From Oceanidesulfovibrio marinus (GTDB lineage: Bacteria; Desulfobacterota; Desulfovibrionia; Desulfovibrionales; Desulfovibrionaceae): 64,000 nucleotides of DNA. This document shows positions 32,381 to 41,809 of the stretch, piece after piece. A program made the translations under genes and the position numbers. The DNA is taken from positions 3,627,322 to 3,691,321 of the forward strand of contig NZ_CP039543.1 of NCBI RefSeq assembly GCF_013085545.1, given 5' to 3'. Each line of letters begins with the position of its first letter. Positions within the stretch are counted from its first letter, which is position 1. Below the pieces are notes generated by a model. That model was not told the DNA's origin. It searched no databases and saw nothing but the letters and a program-made list of their open reading frames with translations.

Positions 32381-32938
32381 ATGCTCCAGACCATACGCAG
32401 CAACAAATCTGTACAGCTCGTGTTCGGGCTGCTGATGGGCGTGTGCTTCGGCTTTTTCCTGGATAGGGCCGGGGTGGACCGTTACGAGGTCATCCTGGGC
32501 CAACTGCTGCTCCGGGACTTCACCGTGCTCAAGGTCATGGGCTCGGCTGTGATCGTAGGCATGGCCGGGTTCTTCGCCATGCGCCGGCTGGGCTGGGTGG
32601 AGTACCAGAAAACGCACGGCTCGGTTGGCGCCACCATCCCCGGCGGGCTGATCTTCGGCGTGGGCTTCGGACTGCTGGGCTACTGCCCGGGCACCATGGC
32701 CGCAGCCATGGGCCACGGCGCGCTGGACGCCCTGATCGGCGGCCTGCCTGGCATCATTCTGGGCTCGTGGCTCTACGTGATCTCCCAGAAGTTCTGGCAG
32801 AGCACGGCCGAGCGCATCATCCCCTTCGGCGACATCACCTTTGACGAACTCTTCGGCGTGTCCCGCTGGAAGGCGGCGCTCACCTGCGCCGGCATCCTTG
32901 TCGCGCTGTTCATCGCGCTGGAGCTGGCCGGCTACTGA
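32381..32938 (+). CDS. YeeE/YedE-family sulfur transporter, C-terminal half protein (DUF6691-like)
   Basis: 185 residues with about five helices. C102 in GFGLLGYCPGTMAAAMGHGALDALIGGLPG is the second conserved transport cysteine. Starts 11 bp after the preceding gene, and GAGGTGGACGGCG lies before the ATG. Together the two proteins should build one pore, as in PmpA/PmpB-like pairs. This is the last gene of the operon; a run of hairpins follows. Confidence 0.85.
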   Translation: MLQTIRSNKSVQLVFGLLMGVCFGFFLDRAGVDRYEVILGQLLLRDFTVLKVMGSAVIVGMAGFFAMRRLGWVEYQKTHGSVGATIPGGLIFGVGFGLLGYCPGTMAAAMGHGALDALIGGLPGIILGSWLYVISQKFWQSTAERIIPFGDITFDELFGVSRWKAALTCAGILVALFIALELAGY

Positions 32939-32980
32939 TCCGTCGTCTGAAGTTGGCTCGGCGGTCGAAGGGCTGGTAAT

Positions 32981-33112
32981 CGAGGGGCTCCGCCCCTCGG
33001 ACACCCCGCCAGGGAGCTAAGCTCCCTGGACCCTTTACGGGTCCAGGACCCCAGAAAGGGGTCAAGGGGCCATTGGCTCCTTGCAGGGGGTCTGAGGGAC
33101 AGCGTCCCTCAG
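32981..33112. repeat. Array of six tandem hairpins after the sulfur operon
   Basis: Six perfect or near-perfect inverted repeats follow one another in 132 bp: 32981-32999 (GAGGGGC/GCCCCTC), 33009-33029 (CCAGGGAG/CTCCCTGG), 33028-33044 (GGACCC/GGGTCC), 33047-33063 (GACCCC/GGGGTC), 33064-33082 (AAGGGGCC/GGCTCCTT) and 33092-33112 (CTGAGGGAC/GTCCCTCAG). No T run follows any single one. The same kind of element recurs at 39725-39780. Confidence 0.8.
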
Positions 33113-33132
33113 GCGTTCCAGCTGCTCAAAAA

Positions 33133-33573
33133 TTAGTGGCAGCACCCGCCGCCGTGGCCGTGGCCATGACCGCCGGGTTTGTGCTTGCCCAGGTCGTCGT
33201 GGTCGTGGTGATGGTGCTCGGGCGAATCGCCGATGATGTAGGCGTCGCAGAGGAAGCGTTTGGTGTAGCGCTGGTTGATGTTGAAGAGGAAGCGCAGGAA
33301 GAGCAGCACGAACTCCTTGTCCGTGACGTCCGGGTAGGGGTTCTCCGGGATGGTGGTCATGCCGGAGAGCGCCTCGACGAGCTCGTTGTACACGGCCTCG
33401 TCGGTCTCCAGAGCTTCCTGGTAGTTCTTGTAGGTGGAGTACTTCTCGATGGCGGCGGAGAAGAAGAGGTTCGCCTTCTCGATGTTCAGGGGGATGCGCT
33501 TGCCGCCGGCTTCGATGAAGTAGCGGTCCCGCTCCTCGGCCACGGTCTTTTCGAAATCATAGATCACTATCAT
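33133..33573 (-). CDS. Unknown protein with His-rich metal-binding tail
   Basis: 146 residues. The first 115 are a soluble helical domain (MIVIYDFEKTVAEERDRYFIEAGGKRIPLNIEKANLFFSAAIEKY and so on) that I do not recognise. The last 30 residues are HHHHDHDDLGKHKPGGHGHGHGGGCCH, an obvious metal-binding tail ending in Cys-Cys-His. Such tails occur on nickel/zinc chaperones and storage proteins. It stands alone, converging with the hairpin array. Possibly a metal chaperone; no function can be assigned. Confidence 0.65.
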   Translation of the reverse strand: MIVIYDFEKTVAEERDRYFIEAGGKRIPLNIEKANLFFSAAIEKYSTYKNYQEALETDEAVYNELVEALSGMTTIPENPYPDVTDKEFVLLFLRFLFNINQRYTKRFLCDAYIIGDSPEHHHHDHDDLGKHKPGGHGHGHGGGCCH

Positions 33574-33767
33574 GGCGTGTTCCTCGAAGGATGAATTGGC
33601 CGCGGCGCGTGCGCCGCAGGTGGTGCTCTCGATACCAGGAACAGGGCCGGCTGAAAAGCCCGCCTCCGCGCTGGAAGGACAGCGCGATCCAGGCGTGGAG
33701 TCATCCTGCCGGCAGGCCGTTGCCCGTAAGGCGCCTGGGAGCCACCGTGCGCCACGGGCTCCGCATT

Positions 33768-34946
33768 CTACTCGAAGAGTGACAGATACTGGCCGTAGCC
33801 TTCTTCTTCGAGCTTGTCCTTGGGGATGAAGCGCAGCGCGGCCGAGTTCATGCAGTAGCGCAGACCGGTGGGCTGCGGCCCGTCGTCAAAGACGTGGCCC
33901 AGGTGCGAGTCGGCGTGCTTGGAGCGGACCTCGGTGCGCGTGGTGAACAGGGAGCGGTCCTCGCGCTCCTCGATGTTCTCCGGCGCCAGGGGCTTGGTGA
34001 AGCTGGGCCAGCCCGTGCCGGACTTGTACTTGTCCGTGGAGGAGAAGAGCGGCTCGCCCGAGACGATGTCCACGTAAATGCCGGGGCGTTTCTCGTCCCA
34101 GTACTCGTTGTTGTAGGGCGGCTCGGTGCCGTCCTTCTGGGTTACGCGGTACTGCATGTCAGTGAGCGTGGCTTTGAGCTCGTCGTTGGATGGCTTCACG
34201 AAGTGCTCCCAATCATTTGTTTGTGAGGTGGTTGTCGTGTCGTTTTGGGCGGATGCATTGCTCTGGGTGGCGTTGGATGCGCCGCCGGAAGCTGCGCCGT
34301 CATCCGGAGTGGTGTCCACCTCGTGGCCTTCCCAGGCGTCGTCCAGGAAGCGGTCGCGGCCGGAGCCGAAGCGGTAGAGATGGTACCGGATGGAGTGGGT
34401 CTTGTAGTAGTTCTGGTGGTAGGTTTCCGCATCGTAAAACGTGGTCAGGGGCAGGATCTTCGTGACGATGGGCTTGTCGAACACGCCGGAGGCCGCAAGG
34501 TTCTTCTTGGATTCCTCGGCGATGCGCTTCTGCTCTTCGTTGCTGTAGAAGATGGCGGAGGTGTACTGCTTGCCGCGATCCACGAACGAGCCGTCCGGGT
34601 CCGTGGGGTCCACGTGATGCCAGAAGTAGTCCACGAGGTCGGCGTAGCTGATCTTCTTGGGATCGTAGAGCACGCGCACGGACTCCCGGTAGCCGGTGCC
34701 GCCGGACGAGACCTGTTCGTAGGTGGGTTCGGGCTCGGTGCCGCCGGCATAGCCGGAGATGACTTCCTTCACGCCGTCAAGCTTTTCGAAGTCCGATTCC
34801 ACACACCAGAAGCAGCCGGCCGCGAAGACCGCCTCGGCCGATCCGTCCTTGTCGGTTGTCGCATTCATCGCAGGCTCCTGTGCCTCGGCCCATCCGGCAA
34901 CGAGCAGAATGACTCCGGCAAGAAGAACGGGAGAAAAGAAGCGCAT
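33768..34946 (-). CDS. msrAB: Secreted bifunctional methionine sulfoxide reductase MsrA-MsrB
   Basis: 392 residues from ATG 34946 (GGGAGG upstream). Signal peptide [22 protein letters not shown], MsrA domain with catalytic C45 in GCFWC (plus C48), a low-complexity linker of about 45 residues rich in Ala/Ser/Asn/Thr ([18 protein letters not shown]), then an MsrB domain ([23 protein letters not shown] to the end) with catalytic C365 in RYCMNSAAL. MsrB lacks the zinc CxxC pairs, as some do. It repairs both stereoisomers of oxidised methionine in exported proteins. Its reductant in the periplasm is not evident. Confidence 0.92.
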   Translation of the reverse strand: MRFFSPVLLAGVILLVAGWAEAQEPAMNATTDKDGSAEAVFAAGCFWCVESDFEKLDGVKEVISGYAGGTEPEPTYEQVSSGGTGYRESVRVLYDPKKISYADLVDYFWHHVDPTDPDGSFVDRGKQYTSAIFYSNEEQKRIAEESKKNLAASGVFDKPIVTKILPLTTFYDAETYHQNYYKTHSIRYHLYRFGSGRDRFLDDAWEGHEVDTTPDDGAASGGASNATQSNASAQNDTTTTSQTNDWEHFVKPSNDELKATLTDMQYRVTQKDGTEPPYNNEYWDEKRPGIYVDIVSGEPLFSSTDKYKSGTGWPSFTKPLAPENIEEREDRSLFTTRTEVRSKHADSHLGHVFDDGPQPTGLRYCMNSAALRFIPKDKLEEEGYGQYLSLFE

Positions 34947-35186
34947 GCGCCCTCCCTGGGTAAGAGGCGAAGGGTATTCTTCCATACTATGCGGATCGCG
35001 GTGTTGCGCGTCAAGGGAAAGGGGGGCGGCGCGAGAGCCGCCCGGCAGGGAGATTGAGGGGACGCGTTGCCATGGGCGCAAGAAAGCATGTACTGTAGGA
35101 ACAGGCGGCAGTTCACGCCGGCCAGCCATCTTTCGAACAGGGAAGGCGCTTTCGTCCCCAGCACACCGACCACAAGGATGGACGCT

Positions 35187-36128
35187 ATGATCGGGCGACT
35201 ATTTGTTGCGACGGCGGCAGGCTGCCTGCTGCTGGCCTCCACTGCCGCGGCGCAGATTCGCATCCAGGGGGCGTACGCCGCGCCGGCCGGCCCTGCCTGC
35301 ATGACCGAGTGGACCCTGCCGAGCCTCCGGTCGGCCGGACCGTTGCCGGCGGTGGCCGGGCTGGCCGAGACATTTTCCGGCGGCGCGCTGGAGCGGCCCA
35401 TGTGTCTGGTGGGCGTTGTCCGTCCCGGCGGCGTTTATCTGGACCAGACCATCCTGGCCGTGGCCAGGGCGCCGCAGGGTCCTGTGGTGCAGGAGCTCGA
35501 ACGGCCGGCCATGGCCGCCTATATCCCCATTGCCGAGTGCTGGCCTGCGACCATCGGTTTCGACGACGTGAACGGCGACAGCGTACCGGACATTCTGATG
35601 ATGCTGGAGTGCCAGGACCGCAACGCCGAGATCTACGCGCGGCCCAACGCCGTCTACCTGAGCGGCGGCCGGGGCAACGACGTGCGCTGGGTGCAGGACC
35701 GCGCCCGCAACCAGCGCCTTTCCCAATACGACGCCTACGAGACATTGCTGGCCGCGACGCGTTCCGATCTGGGCGGCCAGGCCATACCGGTTCCGGCAGA
35801 GCCGCTGCCGGAGCTCCCTCAGACCATGCCTCCGCCGGTATCGCCCCCTGCGCCTCCTGCCAAACCAGCCCCGGCTGAGGGGCCGTATGTGACGCTGCGT
35901 GGCCAGGTGCAGGACTGCGACGCGACCGGCGGCAGTCTGGCCTGCACCGTGGTCTTCACCGACGGCCGCATCCGCCGCATCACCATGCGGCCGGACGTGG
36001 GCCTGGTGCAAGGCCGGACCGGCGTGCCCGCACCTGAGGAGCTCGCGGGCAAGGAGGTCATCGTGGAGGGTGAGACCGACGCCCGCGGCGACCTGGTGCG
36101 CGTGCACTCCATGCGGCTGGCCCAATAA
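35187..36128 (+). CDS. Secreted protein of unknown function with proline-rich linker
   Basis: 313 residues. Signal peptide [24 protein letters not shown] first domain of about 200 residues contains [16 protein letters not shown], resembling a single FG-GAP/dockerin-like calcium motif. A proline linker (about 205-235, [16 protein letters not shown]) leads to an 80-residue OB-like domain ([41 protein letters not shown]). Cysteines at both ends may form disulfides. AAGGATGG precedes the ATG; an ATG nine bases upstream (35178) is possible. Ends 13 bp before the next gene. The function is unknown. Confidence 0.7.
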   Translation: MIGRLFVATAAGCLLLASTAAAQIRIQGAYAAPAGPACMTEWTLPSLRSAGPLPAVAGLAETFSGGALERPMCLVGVVRPGGVYLDQTILAVARAPQGPVVQELERPAMAAYIPIAECWPATIGFDDVNGDSVPDILMMLECQDRNAEIYARPNAVYLSGGRGNDVRWVQDRARNQRLSQYDAYETLLAATRSDLGGQAIPVPAEPLPELPQTMPPPVSPPAPPAKPAPAEGPYVTLRGQVQDCDATGGSLACTVVFTDGRIRRITMRPDVGLVQGRTGVPAPEELAGKEVIVEGETDARGDLVRVHSMRLAQ

Positions 36129-36141
36129 ACGCCGAGGCGCC

Positions 36142-36639
36142 ATGCTCCACCAGTTGGCCCGTACGCAGACGTTGACCGGCAGGTTCGCCGACCTGGACGA
36201 AACGTGGCGCTTCTTTTCCGATCCGTGCAATCTGGCGCAGATCACGCCGCCGTGGCTGGGGTTTGTGGTCACGTGCGACCCGGAGCCCATGTACGCCGGC
36301 CAGATCGTCACCTACACCATCACACCTTTTCCGGGCCTTTCGCGTATCCGCCGGCAGTGGGTCACGGAGATAACCCAGGTGCGCGGGCCTGGAGACGTGC
36401 GACCGGGCGAGCCGCTTTTTTTCGTGGACGAGCAGCGGCTGGGACCCTATCGCCTCTGGCATCACCAGCACAGGTTCACCGCCGAGGAGGGCGGCGTGCG
36501 CATGGAAGACATCGTGCATTACGCCCTGCCCTTCGGCCCGTTGGGTTCCGCCGCACACCGGCTCATGATCTGCCGGTTGCTGGGGCGCATCTTCGACTAC
36601 CGCCGCCGCATCCTGGAAACGATCATGCGCGAGGGGTGA
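36142..36639 (+). CDS. SRPBCC (START-like) ligand-binding protein
   Basis: 165 residues. LARTQTLTGRFADLDETWRFFSDPCNLAQITPPWLGFVV is the usual start of the polyketide-cyclase/CoxG-like SRPBCC group of cyclase/dehydrase proteins, and MEDIVHYALPFGPLGSAAHRLMICRLLGRIFDYRRRIL is the C-terminal helix. It binds a hydrophobic ligand in family members; the ligand here is unknown. GAGG precedes the ATG and it follows the secreted protein by 13 bp. Confidence 0.82.
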   Translation: MLHQLARTQTLTGRFADLDETWRFFSDPCNLAQITPPWLGFVVTCDPEPMYAGQIVTYTITPFPGLSRIRRQWVTEITQVRGPGDVRPGEPLFFVDEQRLGPYRLWHHQHRFTAEEGGVRMEDIVHYALPFGPLGSAAHRLMICRLLGRIFDYRRRILETIMREG

Positions 36640-36669
36640 ATCTCGGAAGGGTTTGCGCTGTGTCGCAGG

Positions 36670-37002
36670 ATGGGTCAGGATGTGCTGATGTGGAACTCGA
36701 AACTCGTGTCAAGAATCCGGGAGTTCTGCGCCGGACACAGACGGTCGGAGCACCGCTGTCACCTGACAGGCTGGTGGCTGTTCGTGGGCTCTGCAATCTT
36801 TTTCATCATCGCCGGCCTGCGCTCCGGAGACGTGCTGACCATCGTGGGCGGCATCCTTTTTCTACTCGGCTGCCTGCTCTTTCTTTACCCCATGGCGTGC
36901 CTGTGCGAACGAGCGGAGGAAACGCGCCGGGACGCCGGAGAGAGCCGGGACACGCAACGGCCGGAGGAACGGGTGTGCCCCCGCTGCGGGGAGCGCATCT
37001 GA
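36670..37002 (+). CDS. Small membrane protein with zinc-ribbon-like tail
   Basis: 110 residues: a basic N-terminus with H/C residues, two hydrophobic helices (about 34-50 and 56-77), then a charged tail ending RVCPRCGERI, half of a zinc ribbon. I do not recognise it. The start could also be the ATG at 36688. Downstream of the SRPBCC gene by 30 bp. Confidence 0.5.
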   Translation: MGQDVLMWNSKLVSRIREFCAGHRRSEHRCHLTGWWLFVGSAIFFIIAGLRSGDVLTIVGGILFLLGCLLFLYPMACLCERAEETRRDAGESRDTQRPEERVCPRCGERI

Positions 37003-37125
37003 GTGCGGGCCGCACGGTATCGGCCCTGCGGCGGCAAGCCGAGAAATGGCCCTTTCGATAGGGCTGCGCATGTGGTGTCGTGTCGGCGCGTCCGTTCCGG
37101 GAACGCGAACGTCGTATGGAGCTGA

Positions 37126-37365
37126 GTGAGTATGGGGAATGAGAGGACAGGGAAAGGCACGGTGCTGCCGTTCCGGGCCGGAAAGGCTTCCGCCGGGAAG
37201 GCGCAGCCGTGCGGCCACAAGCGCATAACCGTCTATCGGAACGACGGCTATGTGGTCTGCGACGTCTGCGGAGAGCTCCTGGACCCCATCGAGGTGCTGG
37301 CGGACATCGTGCAAGGCTGCGGCGCCGGGTACTGCACGCGTGAGCCGGACCCCGGCGATGAGTGA
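37126..37365 (+). CDS. Small Cys-rich (zinc-ribbon-like) protein
   Basis: 79 residues from GTG 37126 (GGAG four bases upstream; ATG 37132 is an alternative). QPCGHKRITVYRNDGYVVCDVCGELLDP resembles a C-x2-H/C ... C-x2-C zinc knuckle, followed by C64 and C69. Unknown function. Sits between the membrane protein and malate synthase on the same strand. Confidence 0.5.
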   Translation: MSMGNERTGKGTVLPFRAGKASAGKAQPCGHKRITVYRNDGYVVCDVCGELLDPIEVLADIVQGCGAGYCTREPDPGDE

Positions 37366-37445
37366 GCATGCCGCCCGGGGACACTCGCCCTGCGGTCGCC
37401 GCGCCGTATTCGTATAAGGAAGCATAAAGGAACAGGAGAGTACGG

Positions 37446-39629
37446 ATGGATTACGTTCGGGTCGGAGGATTGCAGATCGCCGCGCCGGTCAAGCAGTTCG
37501 TGGACGATTCGGCCGCTGCGGCCGGGTTGGGCGCGGAACGGTTCTGGGCGGCGGTTGAGGAAATCACCAAGGACATGGCGCCGCGCAACGCCGAGCTGCT
37601 GGCCAAGCGGTCCGGGCTCCAGGCGCGGATAGACGCCTACCACAAGGAGCACCGCGGCGCGCACCACGATCATGAAGCGTACAAGCAATTTCTGTACGAT
37701 ATCGGGTACGTATTGCCGGAAGGCGGGGACTTTTCCATCACCACGTCCGGGGTCGATCCCGAGATCAGCCTTATCGCCGGCCCGCAGCTCGTGGTGCCAG
37801 TGACCAACGCGCGCTACGTGCTCAATGCCGCCAACGCGCGCTGGGGCAGCCTGTACGACGCGCTCTACGGCTCCGACGTGATTCCGGAAAGCGCCGGGCT
37901 GGAGAAGTCCGGGCCGTACAACCCGCAGCGTGGCAAGGTCGTCATGGAGCAGGCCGCCGCGTTTCTGGATCAGGCTTTTCCCCTGGCCAAGGGCAGCCAC
38001 GGCACAGCTACGCGTTACTTCCTTGCCGAGGAGGGCGGCGCCCTGGCCCTGCGCGTGGAAAGCGACGGCCGCGAAACCGGCCTGCGCGATCCGAACCAGC
38101 TCGCGGGCTACGGCGGGGAGGAAGACGCACCCTCCGCCATTCTGCTGCAGAACCACGGCCTGCACGCGGAGCTTGCCATCGACCGCGAGGACCGCGTGGG
38201 CAAGGATCATCCGGCCGGCGTGCGCGACGTGATCCTCGAATCGGCCATGACCACCATCCTCGACCTGGAGGACTCCGTGGCCGTGGTGGACGCCCACGAC
38301 AAGGCCCTGGCCTATCGCAACATTCTGGGCCTGTTCAAAGGCGATCTGGAAGCGCGCTTCGAAAAGGGCGGGAAGACCCGCACCCGTACCCTGGCCGGCG
38401 ACCGCCGCTACACCGCGCCGGACGGCACCGCCGTCGTCCTTTCCGGCCGGAGCCTGCTGCTTATCCGCAACACGGCCATGCACATGGATACCGATATAGT
38501 GCTCGACGCTGCCGGCAATCCCGTGCCCGAGACGTTCCTGGACGCCGTGGCCTCGGGCTGGTTCGCGCGGATCGACCGCTCCGAGGCCGGCGGCTACAAC
38601 AACTCCCGCACCGGCAGCATCTACATCGTCAAGCCCAAGATGCACGGTCCGGACGAAGTCGCTTTCAACTGCGAGCTTTTCAGCCGCGTGGAGCAGGCTC
38701 TGGAGCTGCCGCCGCGGACCATGAAGATCGGCGTGATGGACGAGGAGCGCCGCACCACCGTGAACCTCAAGGCGTGCATCCGCGCCGCCCAGGACCGCAT
38801 CATCTTCATCAACACCGGCTTCCTGGACCGCACCGGCGATGAGATCCACACCGACATGGAGGCCGGGCCGGTGCTGCGCAAGGGCGACATGAAGAACGCC
38901 GCCTGGATGACTGCCTACGAGGACTGGAACGTGGACATCGGCCTGGAAACCGGGTTCGCCGGCACGGCGCAGATCGGCAAAGGGATGTGGGCCAAGCCGG
39001 ACGAGCTGCGCGAGATGGTCGAGACCAAGATCGCCCACCCAAAGGCCGGGGCCAACTGCGCCTGGGTGCCCTCGCCCACGGCCGCTACCCTGCACGCCAT
39101 GCACTACCACCAGGTAGACGTACGTGAGCGCCAAAAGGAGCTGGCCGGAAAACGCCGCGCCACCCTGGACCAGCTCCTCACCCTGCCCGTTCTGGTCAAG
39201 TCTTATCCGAAACCCCATGAGGTGCAGGAAGAGCTGGAAAACAACGCGCAGTCCATCCTGGGCTACGTCTCCCGTTGGGTCGAGCAGGGCATCGGCTGCT
39301 CCAAGGTCCCGGATATCCACGACGTGGGACTCATGGAAGACCGCGCCACCCTGCGCATCTCCAGCCAGCAGATCGCCAATTGGCTGCACCACGGCATCTG
39401 CGACAAGGACGACGTCGTGGAAACCATGCAGCGTATGGCCAAGGTCGTGGATGCACAGAACGCCGGCGACCCGGCCTACAAGCCCATGGCCGCCGATTTC
39501 GCAAACAGCGTGGCCTTCCAGGCCGCCCTGGAGCTCGTGCTTAAAGGTCGCGGCGAGCCCAACGGCTACACCGAGCCGATTCTTCACAAGCGTCGGCGGG
39601 AGGCGAAAAAGAAATTTGGGATTCAGTGA
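37446..39629 (+). CDS. glcB: Malate synthase G
   Basis: 727 residues, the normal length of the G isoform. It begins [28 protein letters not shown] and carries the blocks [85 protein letters not shown] and [21 protein letters not shown], with the catalytic Arg and Asp and the Mg-binding E/D. Condenses glyoxylate and acetyl-CoA to malate. AGGAG precedes the ATG. No isocitrate lyase or glycolate oxidase gene is nearby, so its glyoxylate source is open. It ends at a strong terminator. Confidence 0.96.
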   Translation: MDYVRVGGLQIAAPVKQFVDDSAAAAGLGAERFWAAVEEITKDMAPRNAELLAKRSGLQARIDAYHKEHRGAHHDHEAYKQFLYDIGYVLPEGGDFSITTSGVDPEISLIAGPQLVVPVTNARYVLNAANARWGSLYDALYGSDVIPESAGLEKSGPYNPQRGKVVMEQAAAFLDQAFPLAKGSHGTATRYFLAEEGGALALRVESDGRETGLRDPNQLAGYGGEEDAPSAILLQNHGLHAELAIDREDRVGKDHPAGVRDVILESAMTTILDLEDSVAVVDAHDKALAYRNILGLFKGDLEARFEKGGKTRTRTLAGDRRYTAPDGTAVVLSGRSLLLIRNTAMHMDTDIVLDAAGNPVPETFLDAVASGWFARIDRSEAGGYNNSRTGSIYIVKPKMHGPDEVAFNCELFSRVEQALELPPRTMKIGVMDEERRTTVNLKACIRAAQDRIIFINTGFLDRTGDEIHTDMEAGPVLRKGDMKNAAWMTAYEDWNVDIGLETGFAGTAQIGKGMWAKPDELREMVETKIAHPKAGANCAWVPSPTAATLHAMHYHQVDVRERQKELAGKRRATLDQLLTLPVLVKSYPKPHEVQEELENNAQSILGYVSRWVEQGIGCSKVPDIHDVGLMEDRATLRISSQQIANWLHHGICDKDDVVETMQRMAKVVDAQNAGDPAYKPMAADFANSVAFQAALELVLKGRGEPNGYTEPILHKRRREAKKKFGIQ

Positions 39630-39663
39630 TTAGCTAAATAAGTTGTCCAGGAACTTGGATAGC

Positions 39664-39700
39664 AACGGGGGCGGAACACACGTGTTCCGCCCCCGTTCTT
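39664..39700 (+). terminator. Terminator of glcB
   Basis: A long GC stem AACGGGGGCGGAAC (from 39664) with its complement ending at 39696, followed by CTTAATTTT. Confidence 0.85.
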
Positions 39701-39724
39701 AATTTTGATATGCCTCCGGCGGCC

Positions 39725-39780
39725 GGGGGAACAACTGTTCCCCCAGACCTGGCGGGGAGCGCGAGGGGCAGCGCCCCTCG
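39725..39780. repeat. Second hairpin array, same type as at 33 kb
   Basis: GGGGGAACA/TGTTCCCCC (39725-39744) and CGAGGGGC-AGC-GCCCCTCG (39762-39780). The second is the same hairpin as at 32981-32999 apart from its three-base loop. Placed between glcB (plus) and the cyclophilin gene (minus). Confidence 0.7.
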
Positions 39781-39785
39781 TTCTC

Positions 39786-40292
39786 CTACTCGTACCGGCT
39801 TACAGAGATGATATCCACGGTATCCACGGGCAGGTCATCGAAGCCGTCACGGGGTTTGACGACTTTCCAGTTGATTTTCTTGACGACATCCATGCCGTCC
39901 ACGACCTGGCCGAACACGGCGTAGCCGTACTCGTCGTCGGCGTCGCCGGCATGGTCCAGGTCCGGGTTGTCGGCGGCGTTGATGAAGAACTCGTCGGTGG
40001 CCGAGTCCTTGTCAAAGGCGCGGGCCATGGCCAGGGTGCCGGCCGTGTTCTGGAGGCCGTTGGTCGCTTCGTTGGGGATGGGCTCGCGCCTGGGTTTCTT
40101 TTCCAGAAGGGAGGTGTAGCCGCCGCCCTGGATGACGAAGTTGCGGACTACGCGGTGGAAGATGGTGTTATCGTAGTGGCCGTCGTCCACGTACTGGAGG
40201 AAGTTGGCCACGGAGGCCGGAGCCTTGTCCGGATAAAGCTCGGCGAGGATGTCGCCAAGGCTGGTCTCGATGAGCACGTGCGGGTTTTCCAT
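39786..40292 (-). CDS. Peptidyl-prolyl cis-trans isomerase (cyclophilin)
   Basis: 168 residues from ATG 40292. MENPHVLIETSLGDILAELYPDKAPASVANFLQYVDDGHYDNTIFHRVVRNFVIQGGG and TDEFFINAADNPDLDHA and YAVFGQVVDGMDVVKKI are the cyclophilin core; R of FHRV and F/Q of VIQGGG line the active site. No signal peptide with this start, so a PpiB-like cytoplasmic enzyme. The upstream frame to 40379 has no better start. Confidence 0.92.
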   Translation of the reverse strand: MENPHVLIETSLGDILAELYPDKAPASVANFLQYVDDGHYDNTIFHRVVRNFVIQGGGYTSLLEKKPRREPIPNEATNGLQNTAGTLAMARAFDKDSATDEFFINAADNPDLDHAGDADDEYGYAVFGQVVDGMDVVKKINWKVVKPRDGFDDLPVDTVDIISVSRYE

Positions 40293-40657
40293 GCGGGTGT
40301 CTCGGGTCTGGGGTGATCGGTTGAGCCGCCGGGCTCCGGGAAGAGACTGGGCGGCGTTGGCCGCGGCGTTGTGCAGCACAGCGGCAGGCGCCGGAGCAGG
40401 GAGCGGGCCTGCACCGGCATGCCGGAGTTAAGGCGGAAAGGCAAGCCCCCCGCACGTCGTCCGGTTAACGTGAACAACTTACACCCACGTGGCGGACCGG
40501 AAAAGGCACGCGCCGTTATATCCCTGTACGCAGACGCACCAAGCGTCCACATGGACAACAGAAGGTCTGGAGCACAAGCAGTCAGCGTGCCGGCGTTGTC
40601 CCATCACAACGACTTCGAGAGCGTCACGATGACCCGGCAGCCGGATCGCTCGGGGAA

Positions 40658-41662
40658 TCAGCGCTCCACCAGCTCCACCCGGCGATTCTTGGCCCGGCCC
40701 TCCTCGGTGCGGTTGGTGGCCACGGGGGCGAGGTAGGCCACGCCCTTGGGCGTGAGCCTGGAGCCGTCGATGCCGAAGTCCTTGGACAGCGCGGCGGCCA
40801 CGGCTTCGGCGCGGCGCTGCGACAGGCCCATGTTGTAGTCCAGACCGCCCTGGTTGTCCGTGTGGCCCACGATGAGCACGTTCAGCTCGGGCCGGGATTT
40901 GAGCATGGCGGCCATCTGCTCCAGCTGCGGCTTGGACTCCGGCTTGATGTCCGCCTTGTCGTAGTCGAAGTAGATGCCGTAGATGGCGGCCTTGCCCGTG
41001 GCATCGATGTCCTGGGCCAGCTCATCGGCCTTGAGCACCACCATCTTGTTCTCCATGGGTTTGGCCAGGACCTCCTGCACGTACACGGCCACGCGGTCGC
41101 TGGCCTGGGGCTCGTGGTAGTTCTCCTGATAGGCGGCGAAGATGAAGATATTCGACTCCTTGCCGTCCAGCATGCCCTTGGCCACCACGATGCGCGGGTC
41201 CTTCACGGACATCTGGGAGAAGGCGTTCTTGGCCGTGTGGGTCTCGGTAAACTGCGCGCCGTGCAGGTCCGCGCTGTAGAAGGTGTCCACATCCTTGCCG
41301 CACTCGTCGAACCCGCCGCACTGGAACACGGTCGTGTAGCCCAGCTCCTTCAGGGAGTTCTCGTAGTTGCGGATTACCTCCAGGGAGCTGCGGTCCGGCG
41401 GAGCAAGGTAGAGGATGCGCGTGACCCGGCCTTCGAGCTTGACGGCGTCGGACCAGTCGCCGTCCTGGAACGGGGCCAGGGGCACGACGGCCTCGTCGAA
41501 CTCGCCGAGCTGGTAGGCCATGATGATGGAGCCTTCGTAGCGCGGCAGGCCCGGAATGTCCTTGGAACCTGCGACGTCTTTGGAGAGGTCGATAGCCGCG
41601 GCGGGAAAGGCGACGGCAAGGCAGAGCAGGCCGGCAAGCAGGGACGAGATCAGAAGGCGCAT
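40658..41662 (-). CDS. Secreted OmpA-family protein with DUF4892-like N-terminal domain
   Basis: 334 residues. Signal peptide MRLLISSLLAGLLCLAVAFPAAA. The first 200 residues (PRYEGSIIMAYQLGEFDEAVVPLAPFQ, EVIRNYENSLKELGYTTVFQC) resemble DUF4892. The C-terminal third is an OmpA peptidoglycan-binding domain (YGIYFDYDKADIKPESKPQLEQMAAMLKSRPELNVLIVGHTDNQGG ... LSQRRAEAVAAAL) with the Asp and Arg that hold diaminopimelate. It lacks a beta-barrel, so it should be a periplasmic protein held to the cell wall. Confidence 0.88.
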   Translation of the reverse strand: MRLLISSLLAGLLCLAVAFPAAAIDLSKDVAGSKDIPGLPRYEGSIIMAYQLGEFDEAVVPLAPFQDGDWSDAVKLEGRVTRILYLAPPDRSSLEVIRNYENSLKELGYTTVFQCGGFDECGKDVDTFYSADLHGAQFTETHTAKNAFSQMSVKDPRIVVAKGMLDGKESNIFIFAAYQENYHEPQASDRVAVYVQEVLAKPMENKMVVLKADELAQDIDATGKAAIYGIYFDYDKADIKPESKPQLEQMAAMLKSRPELNVLIVGHTDNQGGLDYNMGLSQRRAEAVAAALSKDFGIDGSRLTPKGVAYLAPVATNRTEEGRAKNRRVELVER

Positions 41663-41809
41663 GATCGTTTCCTCCTCGTGTGCGGAAGTGGTGGGCGGTG
41701 CGACGGTAAGACAGATGCGATTGTTCTCGATACGTACGTCGATCGGTAAATTTTGGCAAGAAGTACGTGCGGATATTGCAAAAGTGTGACGCGGGGGCAG
41801 GTGTTGGCG

